DNA from: Dermatemys mawii
Taxonomy: Eukaryota; Chordata; Testudines; Dermatemydidae
Assembly: GCA_007922305.1 (NCBI GenBank)
Contig: ML677348.1
Coordinates: 22,422,124 to 22,486,123, forward strand
Direction of reading: 5' to 3'
Length of the DNA stretch: 64,000 nt
Position numbers and translations under genes: made by a program. Every line of letters starts with the position of its first letter. The first letter of the stretch is position 1. This document shows positions 1 through 9,260 of this stretch, piece after piece. Under the pieces are notes generated by a model that did no database searches, had not been told where the DNA came from, and worked only from the letters and a program-made list of their open reading frames with translations.

Positions 1-204
1 CCACTACTCCTTTTAATTCATACCAGAAAATGCCCCATGCTACAGAGGAAGGCAACCTCTGCCCCCGCAACCTCTGCCCCGGGATTACTCCATGTGATGT
101 AACCAGCATTGTTTTGGTGGCTTTGGGTTTTAAACCTTTTTAAAATTAAATTTGAAATTAAGACAATCTATTTTCATCACTTAGGTTAAATTAAAAAAAC
201 AACA

Positions 205-790
205 ACAAACAGTACATATTTGCTGCCAAGTTTTAAAGAAAGTCGAAGCACTGAACAGGTGGAAGTCACTGGCTATGCACATGGAACCACAGTTTGTTGA
301 AGGGCTAAGCCGGAGGTTGGCAACCTTTCAGAAGTGGTGTGCCGAGTCTTCATTTATTCACTGTAATTTAAGGTTTTGCGTGCCAGTAATACATTTGTTA
401 AAGTTTTCAGAAGATCTCTTTCTATAAGTCTATGATATAGAACTAAACTATTGTTGTATGTAAAGAAAATAAGGTTTTTAAAATGTTTAAGAAGCTTCAT
501 TTAAAATTAAGTGAAAATGTAGAGCCCCCCAGACCGGTGGCCAGGACCCGGGCAGTGTGAGTGCCACTGAAAATCGGCTCGTGTGCTGCCTTTGGCACAC
601 ATGCCATAGGTTGCCTACTCCTGGGCTAAACAAACTTTTGACAGCAGTAACCTCTTCTGCAAGTGCAGAGAGAATGTTTTCATTTCGTTCAGCTAGTTCA
701 GGTCAATGACTAGTTCATTCAAAGTTGAGAAACCAACTGGAAATTGAAAATGCAAGGAAGCTTGTTTTCTTCTTCCAGTCTATGAATTAA
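205..790 (+). pseudogene. hAT transposase C-terminal relic, split by a MITE
   Basis: With the insertion at 311-623 and one target copy left out, one frame runs from about 220 to a TAA at 788-790. It contains SSASAERMFS followed by KLRNQLEIENARKLVF, which is the pattern of the hAT C-terminal dimerisation region (small residues, then an ER-F-S core, then a K-R-N-L motif). A TGA at 707-709 interrupts it, and the frame is unclear upstream of about 220, so it is dead. Only the last 100 or so residues survive of a family protein usually 500-700 residues long. The catalytic D-D-E parts are absent. The family call is by motif only and the exact hAT subgroup is unknown. Confidence 0.6.
311..623 (+). 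mobile_element. hAT non-autonomous element, copy 1
   Basis: A 313-bp element whose ends are inverted repeats of the type caggggt(a/c)ggcaacc. It starts cggaggttggcaacc and ends ggttgcctactcctg. Flanking 8-mers ggctaagc (303-310) and ggctaaac (624-631) match at 7 of 8, the duplication length typical of hAT elements. A second copy of the same family in the same orientation lies at 54389-54674. It has inserted into the hAT transposase relic at 205-790. No coding capacity. Confidence 0.88.
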
Positions 791-847
791 AATGAAGTGT
801 AAGGTGGAAATGTGCTAGCACTAAAATCTTGAAGTAATGATGACCAG

Positions 848-1600
848 TGTCACACGGGGTGCACTCATTGCTAGGATGCCTCCTACTGGCTGCACTGGGA
901 ATTAGCTCCTTCCGGGTTGAACACCCCCTTCTGTCACTTGTTCATGCACCCTGCCATCCTCCCTTTCTCTCTCTCTGTCCTTCTCTCTCTCTCTTTGTGA
1001 CTCAGGATGTTGTCTGTCATGTGACCCTCTGGCCAGGTCACTGTGTGATTTTTCCCTTCTGAGAGTGTATGTGGGGGTATCAAAATCTCTCCATCCAAAA
1101 TGGCAGCCTTCTCCCATGCTGCACTGTGCCACTTCTCAAGTGGTTAATAGAGGGGAAACAAGACCTATCCTCTACTATAGGTTCCAGCCCAGGGACCTTC
1201 TAATCAGCAGCTAAGATCTGAAATATCACACCTTCCTGTCATTTCCCTGAGTCTTGTCCTACTCTACCTCTCTCAGGCTTTTGCTCCACCACCCTTCTGG
1301 ACAAATCCTTCCTTCAGGCCCTGGATTCCCTGCGGTTTCTACTCTCCTCTGGGTTTGTTTGCGTCTCTAACATCCAGAGGACAGCCACAGGCTCTCTCAT
1401 TGCCTTCCCTTCTGCTGCCAGCTTCCTGGCTTTATACTAGTCCTGTCTGTTCCTTCTCCGCTGGCCTCCATCATTAGTCAGGGATTACTTAGGCCACCTA
1501 ATTCCCTCCAGCTGTGGCATATCCAGGTAACTGGCTTCTTCTCAGCCTCACAAATCCATTCTAGGCTAGTGTGGAGTGAACACCCTTTCATAGCGAGAAA
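848..1600. repeat. possible LTR-like or other dispersed repeat
   Basis: The stretch starts with tgtcacac-type sequence after position 848, has a pyrimidine-rich block around 958-1003, and continues as moderately GC-rich text unlike the AT-rich flanks. The style resembles reptile LTRs, but I see no matched target duplication and no paired copy in this window. The frames at 847-1062 (+) and 902-1132 (-) are low-complexity and not credible genes. Confidence 0.25.
958..1003. repeat. CT-rich simple repeat
   Basis: Imperfect (CT)n tract, tctctctctctgtcc followed by a second CT run. Confidence 0.8.
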
Positions 1601-3850
1601 CTATCAGTTCAATACATGTTTAATTACTCAATTAGTGTTAATGCAAAAGATTTTAAGAGGAACGTTGATTTTTTTTTTATTCTTATATATTTAATAGAGC
1701 TTTGTTTCATTTTTAGGAATTAAATGCTGGTTTGTGCATTTTTAATTTGATTTTCATTTCCATCCCAATAGAGCTTTACACTAATCGTAAGTTTTTAAAA
1801 GTAATAATCTGGTACATAAGAAATGCATCATTGACCATTTTCTTATATAATAAAAATTCAGCATCTGAATAAATGCAAGTTAAGCTAAGTGGTTAAATAA
1901 ATGTAGTGTGACCTCCTGGCTAGCATAAAGAAGCACTGCACTTAGTGTAAAAGCTACATTTATTTGGTTTAAAGGTTACCAGTGAGAATTAACCTTTCTT
2001 TGGGAAAATGACTACAAAGTACAAATGCAAAACAAGATTAAAATGTGTTATTTAAATCTAAGTTCATTGCTTTCTGTTTTACATCACGATTAAAATTTAA
2101 ATCAGTGCAATCTGTTCTGGGAGTGCACATTGGAGTAGAAAGTCCACCACACGTCTTTCACCCAGCAGCACTGGCCAATGGTGGACTGGTACCATGGCCC
2201 CTCCCTTAGTATATGGCTCCCTGATCCTAGTGTTAGCCTGGAGAAGTCCTAGCTCCACAGCTGAACGACTGTGATGGTGCCCCTTCACAATGCCCAGCCA
2301 CAAAGAAAGAGGCAGAGAGCTCTCTGTGCCCTCTCCCTCACTTGTGCACTCGCACACAGTCTGCCCCTAATAATGGTAATCATTACACGAGTGTGGAAAA
2401 GACAAACACACACAAAAAGCATCCACTGGGCAGTCTTTGTGGTTGAGGTAAAAGTAGAGTTAAACACTCCAACTGTCCTTTGCAGATGACCCAAAATGGT
2501 TAGCAGATGCTTTCAGGCGTCTCAACTTCTAAAATTTCTGTCAGCTTCTCAGCTGTGAGGCACATGTGGTGCATATGGAAACTAGAAATGTCTGCTGCCA
2601 AATCGGGTTTGCTGTGGCTTTTAACACCCGTCTCTATTTACTGTTAAGAGAATTTTCCCATGAAAATGTTGTTTTACTGATGCAAAAATACCCAGCAAAG
2701 AGACTGTCCTTAGACTGCACCCTGATGTCAGTGGAGAGATGCTGCCACACACCAGATAGCCCAGGGCAGCAAAAATAGGGAATGGAAAGCCACCTCCAGG
2801 GCCGATTGTTGCTTTCTTATCAAAGGGATCAAAAGCTATTGATCAGGGGGTTCTGAATAGCTCATCAGATTATGGAGGTGGCAGATAGTGTGTTTTGCTG
2901 TGGATCTGACTATGAAGCAGTAGCTATGAGGAATAATTAGTTGCCCTCACTATCTCGAGATAGCAGTGAGACCAGGCAGATGGATAGAGCTATAGCCACC
3001 AGTAAACAGTCATTGGAGTGTGGAATGGATCTATAGGTATGTCTCCAGCAGCGCTGAGGGGTCCCTCTGGTGCACTGGATTGCCTAGGAATGATCTGGTT
3101 GTGCTGCCAACCAGGGGCCAAATATCCACTGAAAATTTCAGGCTCCCTTCCCCATCCCCGACATATTCTTCATCTCAGCTGGTTCCACCAACAAACTTTT
3201 CCTTCGTTCCTCCCAGCTCAGTAGCTCCCCTCTACTCTGCTGATGGATTCCTCTCCAGCCGAGACAGCCAGGGACATTCCTCCAGCTCAAGCAGACCAGT
3301 TCCAGCCAGCCCCTGGATGTCCTTTTTGTACACGTCCTTGGGGGCAGACAGGGCTGGCCTCATCTCTGTGCTCCTTAGCTAGCCAGCATCGCAAGGCACT
3401 TCTATACATTTGCTTGCATCTGCCAGCCTTGCCCCACTGCTCAACCTAGTGTTGGCTGGTCCATATTGTACACGATGTTTCAGAAGCAGTCACATGCAGC
3501 CCCTAGTCTGCCTGCCACCCTCTCCCAATTACCGAGGAAGGGGTGTCGTTTATTGGTCACATGACTGATGTGGTGAGGCAGCCCACCCGCATCACAGACA
3601 CTTTTCTTTCCTCTCCTTTCTTGGCTCCTGTTGATTCCTCTGCTCCAGCAGGCAGCTGGCTGGCAGCAAGTGGGAAGTGGGAGCAGCACAGGGTGCTTCA
3701 GAGAGAAGAACCAGCAGGGGCTAGGTTCTCTTCCGCCATAAGCTCCTGCTACCTCCAGGGAGCATGTGAAGCAGCTTTATGTGTGTCTATATGTGTTCGT
3801 ATAACACCCAAGTGTTTCAAGATTGGATGTTTTTCATAGAAGACGTGCAC
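1601..3850. other. no recognised feature
   Basis: AT-rich to about 2.1 kb, then mixed composition. Several short frames (for example 3020-3382, with overlapping frames at 3018-3224 and 3243-3449) have no recognisable domain, no splice context and overlap each other, so I do not call genes. Confidence 0.5.
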
Positions 3851-3852
3851 TA

Positions 3853-4066
3853 GGAATTATCCCGGGGAAGTTCTATGGTCTATGTTACACAGGAAGTCAG
3901 ACTAGATGATCACAATGGTCCCTTCTAACCTTGGAATTAGGGTGACCAGATGTCCCGATTTTATAGGGACAGTCACGATTTTTGGGCCTTTTTCTTATAT
4001 AGGCTCCGATTACCTCCCACCAATTTTTCACATTTGCTGTCTGGTCACCCTACTTGGAATCCATGA
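3853..4066 (+). mobile_element. CR1 LINE 3' tail, interrupted
   Basis: Sequence with the CR1 3' end pattern (gactagatgatcacaatggt then cccttctaaccttggaat) on the plus strand. A 115-bp hAT MITE sits inside the last bases (3938-4052), duplicating cttggaat, after which the tail resumes with ccatgaa. Only the extreme 3' end of the LINE remains. Confidence 0.75.
3938..4052 (+). mobile_element. short hAT MITE, family A, copy 1
   Basis: A 115-bp element with perfect 10-bp terminal inverted repeats tagggtgacc / ggtcacccta and a perfect 8-bp target duplication cttggaat (3930-3937 and 4053-4060). The interior carries tgtcccgattttataggga. Too short to code. It lies within a CR1 tail, so it is younger than that copy. 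Other copies are at 12639-12762, 42847-42972 and 46362-46488. Confidence 0.93.
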
Positions 4067-4084
4067 AAGTTTGCTAGGGAAGGG

Positions 4085-4156
4085 AGGATGGTCTAGTGGC
4101 TAAGTGTTAGACTGAGACTCTCTGGAGATATGGGCTCAGCCAGAGACTTACTAGGT
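4085..4156 (+). repeat. MIR SINE, left part
   Basis: tRNA-like MIR body: gtctagtggctaagtgttag, then agccagagacttactaggt. The element resumes at 4740 after the hAT insertion at 4157-4731. Confidence 0.7.
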
Positions 4157-4731
4157 CAGTGGTTTTCAAATTTTGTTTCTGGAGACCCAGGTGAAGAAAA
4201 ATTGTTGGTGCCCGCAACCTAACAGAGCTGGGGATGAAGGATTTGGGGTGTGGGAGGGGCTCTGGGTTTGAGGGGGGCTCAGAGCTGAGGCAGAGTGTTG
4301 GGGTGTAGGGTTGGAGTGAGGGCTTACCTCCGGCAATTCCTGGCCCTGGGGACTGGGCTGTGCCAGAAGCAGCCAGCAGCAGGTCCGGCTCCTAGGCAGA
4401 GGCGCACAAGCGGGTCCATGTGTCTCTCGCCTGCAGGAACCCCCCCCCCCCCGCCCAGCTCCCATTGGCTGATTCCTGGCCAATGGGAGTGCGGAGCTGG
4501 TGCTTGGGGCAGGGGCAGCACATGGAGCCCCGTAGCCCCCCTGCCTAGGAGGAGGACCTGCTGCTGGCCGCTTTCAGGATGTCGGAACAGGTAGGTACTA
4601 GCCTGCCTTAGTCGGGCAGCACAGCCAACAGGACTTTTAACGTCCCGGTTGGCGGTGCTGACCAGAGTGACCCAGTGCCTTACATGCTGCGACCCAGTAC
4701 TGGGTCGTGACGCGAACTTTGAAAAACGCTG
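4157..4731 (+). mobile_element. hAT non-autonomous element inside a MIR
   Basis: A 575-bp element with terminal repeats cagtggttttcaaa / tttgaaaaacgctg, flanked by 8-mers tactaggt and tccaaggt (6 of 8 matching). The interior is G-rich (about 4218-4330), has a C run at 4440-4452, and a CCAAT-type module (ccaatgggag near 4480) that recurs in the elements at 19.6-20.2 kb and 48.4-49.1 kb. The frames at 4166-4483 (-), 4295-4594 (+) and 4324-4758 (-) are low-complexity shadows and not genes. Confidence 0.85.
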
Positions 4732-4890
4732 TCCAAGGTGACCTTGGGCAAGTGACATACTCTGTCTCTGCCTCAGTCGCTCATCTCTAATAATACTCTC
4801 CTAACTTACACAGGAGTGCTGGGAGGACAAATTCCTTCATGATTGCGAGGTGCCCAGATACTGCAGTGACGAGAGCTATAGGATGACAAG
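4732..4890 (+). repeat. MIR SINE, right part
   Basis: Resumes the MIR interrupted at 4157: ccttgggcaagtgacatact, then a tctctgcctcagt block and a degenerate 3' part with gaggtgcccagatactgcag. Confidence 0.7.
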
Positions 4891-7580
4891 GGTAGAAATA
4901 GAAGTGATTTTAAGCTATTTGAGGAAGGTAAGAGTCCAGTGTGGAGGGTCCATTGTTAACCAAGGCCACACAACACCATGCAGAGCAGGTCCCTAAGTAA
5001 AGAACAGACACAGAGAAAGGGCTGACAAGGCAAAAAATAAAAAATAGTGATTTTGTGGGGGGGGGGGTGGAGGAATTTTTCATGAATTTGTTGTTGAAAT
5101 TTCAAATGTTCAAAAAGATTCAACCGTTCTCAAAGGTATTAAAATTTTGAAAAACGTTTGCCAAAACTTGTAATGAAAAGTTTTTAGCCAGTTCTGTGGG
5201 AAGGCTCTGAGAAGTCTGTGTTATCTCTTTCTGACTGTACCGAAATTCTTGTGGCAACAATAGGCAGGGACAGGGAAGAAATATGTCAAGTTAGAATTGG
5301 GTGGAACAGCTGGCAGTCCCAGAACAAAAGTAAATAAAGGAGTTAAAGCGCCAGGAAGTGCCAATAAAAACGAATGGTAGGCCTGTTGTCAGCTTTCAAT
5401 TATAAGGGTACCTTTGTCAAATGCAATCCAATTTCTTGCTGTAAAACTCAGGTTAAGAACCAAATCCAAGACAATTTTTGACCTGAAAAATTATCAAGTC
5501 CAGGGACAGTTGTGCTTTGGCAAATGAGATTGATTTTAATGGCATCAACACTGGTTGTACAAATGGGACCAATTTTGCATGATGGTAGATTCCAAATATG
5601 TGAAACATTACACCTAATAGAGATTTATGATTGCTGTATTCATGCTAGTGGAGAGCCGGGTTGTTGCTACGTAGAACTTAATATTAGCTCCACTTGGATA
5701 AATTTTCCTAATGGTTTTTTTTTTAAAGTATGTTTATAGTCAAAAGTTAAAGAAAAAACAAATTGTTTGAGTCCATGGACATAGCTAAATTGTACTCAGT
5801 GTCTAGTACTTTTGTCCTGATAAACATTATCAGAAGTGTTTGGTTGCTTATGAAATATGCAGATAAACTGCAGCTCACGCTCTACCAGATCACTGCTGGC
5901 TAACGCAGCCTTTCCAGGGCAGTGTGCCAACCGGAGAGCCTCAGACACTGGCTGTTGTGCTTTTCTCTCCTGGCCATGGTATAGTGTGTGGAGGGGCAGC
6001 CAAATGGGGTTGGTGACATGAAAGGGATCATGAGGATTCCCTTCTCCCGCAAGAAACTTTGTCTGGAATTCCCTGGAGCCACCATTGTCTCCTTATGAAA
6101 GAATATGAGGATAGGTCCAAATCTGTGTGTAACACAACTCCTCCTTTCTGAGCCTGGCTTTGCCCGGGTGCAGTGTAGACCGTGGGAAACATTCTCACGT
6201 CTTGCCTGGAGTGCATTAGGATATACAGAGAGCTTCCCCTTTCCTTTCCGAGCACAGATCACAAGTCGAGCATGATCTGGATCTAGTGCTTTTGACTAGT
6301 AGGCAGGGAATCGGGTGATGCTCCACTGGGATGTGGCCAACTGGTTTGAGGTGTGGCCAGGCGCCTGGTTCCTCTGCACTTTTGGTGCTTCAGCAAGATG
6401 TGCTGGGGGAGAGGATGCACGCTGCGGCTATTTGAGGAAGTGGAAAGGAATGTTCTGGCGTGTGCTGCACCCTGGCTCCCAGAGCCTTCCTCTCAACAGT
6501 CACTCCCCACAGGATTTAGCCCTGGGTGGTTAGGTGAAATGTATATAGGTCTGGGAACCTTACTAAAGGCGTTTTTCAAACATCAGTGGGTACTGTTCTG
6601 TTTGTTTTGTATCCGCAATGTTCAGCCATTCAGTGCCTATGGGCTCTGAGGTGAGGTCACAGTTCTGAAGCCGACAGCTACTTTTTGGTTTATTTAAAAT
6701 AATAGAATAAAAACACATTCATAAGAAATGCTTAAAAAATAATCAACTGGGCAAGTAACCATCTGTTGCTCAAATGAAATGCATTCCCATTTCAATGCTA
6801 AAAGCAAGCAGGCCTGCAGTTTCACATTGTACTGTAAACAGCAGATAGCTCATTGCCCTTCTGAAGGCCGGATTTAATTCCGACATGTCAATTTTGAAAC
6901 GCCAGTGGATTGGATTTCAATGAAAGATCATTTGTCCATGTAATTGCTGATTATGAACTGTTTTTTGTCGCCTGGATTTCTTTCTGTTCCTTATTTCAAT
7001 GTACCTAGACATTTAGTTGGAGATTCTCAGCATCCTACTTGTGACCTCGCATAAAAACCTTGAAAAATTGGTGATAATCATTTAAACATTGGTCCAAATA
7101 AAACATGTAACACCCTCTACTGGTTTGTGTTCAGTGGTTCTTACTTCAGCTCTGTTTTAAATGCCTTGCCAGGCTGATTAGCTGAAAGACATTTTGGAAT
7201 TGTTTGCAAACGGAGCCCAAAGGGAAGGGCTGCAGATCATGAAAAAGGTGAAGTTAGAAATGGCCAAGACCATCTGCCATATGATCTGGTGACACTTCAC
7301 ACAGGAACACCTGCATGTCAGATTTTAGTTTGCAAAGCTCTGCATTGATTTCCATCGTTTGACTTGATGAAGTGCCACAGCAGTGCACTTTAAATGCTCC
7401 CAGGTTTTGTGTCTAAGAGACTTTGCTGAAATAAAACATGCAAGCAGGCAACAGAGGAGCCAGCTTCTACTTTAGGTTGCAGCCAGTCATGGAATCCTGC
7501 TAAGCAAGCTGATATGTACCTCAAACTGCACCCAACCCAATAGTCTGAAGTAGTCCACGAGGAGATAAGAGCTCTTTCCT
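4891..7580. other. no recognised gene; one degenerate A/T-rich repeat
   Basis: At 5060-5200 there is a gaaattt/aaatttc-rich block similar in style to those at 9.95-10.1, 14.1-14.46, 37.0-37.5, 38.3-38.7 and 62.87-62.95 kb, perhaps an old DNA-transposon family. A 120-residue minus-strand frame (5900-6262) has no domain I recognise. The AT-rich 6.66-7.13 kb part looks single-copy and could be a conserved non-coding element, but conservation cannot be judged here. Confidence 0.4.
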
Positions 7581-7584
7581 TCAG

Positions 7585-7860
7585 CCTTAGGGTACAATTT
7601 TCAAAAGCACCAAACTGACTTAGGAGCCTAGGTCACATTTCCAAAAATGATTTAAAGTCAGATTAGAGGCACTTTTGAAAATGACAGTAGGCACCTAACT
7701 GCCACGTTAAGTACCTAAATACCTTTAAACATCTGGCTTTTAGGCACTTTGGACCCTACGTATCATTGAAAATCCCACTTCTCACTGGGTAAGTCTTTTT
7801 TGAAAATGGGGTTTAGGTTCCTAAGTCACTGAAATTTCTGAAAATTTTACCTTGTATCCT
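7585..7860. repeat. degenerate self-complementary amniote-type repeat
   Basis: Repeated alternation of taggcac(c/t)taa, tttgaaaat and attttcaaaa blocks: gtacaattttcaaaagcacc at the left and gaaaattttaccttg at the right form approximate inverted ends. This matches a family of old palindromic DNA-transposon remnants. No clear target duplication. Confidence 0.5.
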
Positions 7861-8604
7861 CTTAGATGCTCTCTTTGAGCAGCCCTTTACATAGATGGAG
7901 CTGTTGGGGAAGGATTGGTAGAGTCAAGGAATTTTGATGATCGCTTGTTGGGCATGTTCTTAAACTGATCAATTGTACAGGGTGTTTTTATTTAGCTTGA
8001 AGGATCTGTTAAATATAGAATGTAAAAAGCCTCTGTTGTTGAATAGCTCTTATCTTGGTATCTTTATTTACATATTCAAAGAACACTGACGCAATCAAAC
8101 TACCCCAGGAACAACTTTCCCTCAACCTGGGATCGGAAACAAATGAGACATTAATAGCGTTGTGTGACAACTAGGGAAAATATTATGCAAAACTAGGCAA
8201 AAATAATATTTGTATTTAGTTCCAGGTCATTTAGTGGGTAAGAAATAAGACTTTTTAAGCCATACTTGGTTTTGTGTAACAGAGGGTACTGGCCTTTCAA
8301 GCATAAGGGGGGCCCCTTTCAAGGACCTTGGTGTCAGCTTAGAGTCAGAAACCAGATGAAGCCAGAAGAGAGGAGGTGGTCCCCGAGAGTTAGCAATGAG
8401 ATGGGAAGGCCAGGATACCGTCACTTTAAGAACCTGGGATCAAGAGCTCTCTCATGTAGGGTGAGGCATTGCTCCCCTCTCAATCAGAGAAGCTTTCAGA
8501 AGGAGGGTAGTATATATGCGCCTTCAGCGTGTGCACAGAGGAAGGAAGGCAGAGCTGAAATCTCCCTGGATACACAGTAACAGATTTAAAGGTTACCATC
8601 CTGC
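7861..8604. other. no recognised feature
   Basis: Mixed composition. A TATA-like gtatatatgcgcc occurs at about 8509-8522, but no coding region follows. The plus-strand frame 8266-8580 has no domain. Confidence 0.4.
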
Positions 8605-9022
8605 AGCAAAAAACCTTTAAGACCAGACTTCAGAGAGAAACTGCTGAGCTACAGTTCATTTGCAAATTTGACACCATCAGCTCGGGATTGAAGAAAGACT
8701 ATGAATGGCTAGCTAACTACAAAAGCAGTTTCTCCTCTCTTGGTGTTCACACCTCCAGATCAGCTGCAAGAAGAGGACCTCATCCTCCCTGTTTAGACAT
8801 AACAAGGTGGTTCAGCCTGATTGAACTAACCTTGTTATCTCTAACCTGGTTCTTGCCTACTTATTTATACCTGCCTCTGGACACTTCCACTGCACGCGTC
8901 TGATGAAGTGGGTATTAGCCCACGAAAGCTTATGCTTCAATACTTTTGTCAGTCGTTAAGGTGCCACAGGACTCCTTGTCACTTCTGCAGACCCAGACTA
9001 ACAAGGCTACCTCTCTGATTCT
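8605..9022 (+). mobile_element. Penelope/Neptune-like element, 3' end
   Basis: Plus-strand 3' portion of a Penelope-like element. The coding remnant carries the LQRETAELQF-type line in degenerate form (here as DFRETAELQFICKFDTIS across about 8625-8690), then YEWLANYKSSFSSLG in the frame at 8688-8903. It ends with the terminal module cccacgaaagcttatgcttc, then ttaaggtgccacaggactcc and agactaacaaggctacctct. The same terminal module occurs at 42180, 43277-43416 and 49991-50165. 5'-truncated and without the reverse transcriptase. Confidence 0.82.
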
Positions 9023-9044
9023 ATTTAGCTGCAGTGCATTAATC

Positions 9045-9260
9045 CCCTTCAGATTGGTTCACTGCAATTTGCTGACTGTGGAGGTAATTCAAATGCTCCA
9101 GCTTGCTCAGAATTTGGCTCCCTCAGCTGCCATGAACAGTGAAACCCTCTGCTCCACTCTCTGCCCTGGCTGCAAGTTTCCTACCATTGCCAGTTGAAGG
9201 CCTTGTTCCTCCTCTCCAAAATCATTAATGGCCACGACCTCCTCCGTGGCCCACTAACAT
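9045..9260 (+). pseudogene. L2-like LINE ORF2 C-terminal relic
   Basis: Plus-strand reading gives LQLAQNLAPSAA near 9098-9133 and LHSLPWLQVSYHCQLKALFL, then LSKIINGHDL, near 9152-9242. This follows the LQLVQN-AA...LHWLPV-YR-FK-LLL-FK-NGLAP pattern of the end of ORF2 in L2/CR1-like LINEs. It is highly decayed, with substitutions at conserved tryptophan and arginine positions. The family call is by motif memory only. Confidence 0.55.

Noticed and set aside
835..850. C/D-box snoRNA start (atgatga)
   Set aside because: No D box or stem at a suitable distance.
3020..3382. 120-residue serine/proline-rich plus-strand frame
   Set aside because: Overlapping frames in all phases, no recognisable domain, no splice or start context.
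4324..4758. 144-residue minus-strand frame
   Set aside because: It spans the interior and right end of a hAT non-autonomous element and runs into MIR sequence.
8509..8522. TATA box of a host promoter
   Set aside because: No gene or start region follows; the downstream DNA is a Penelope 3' end.
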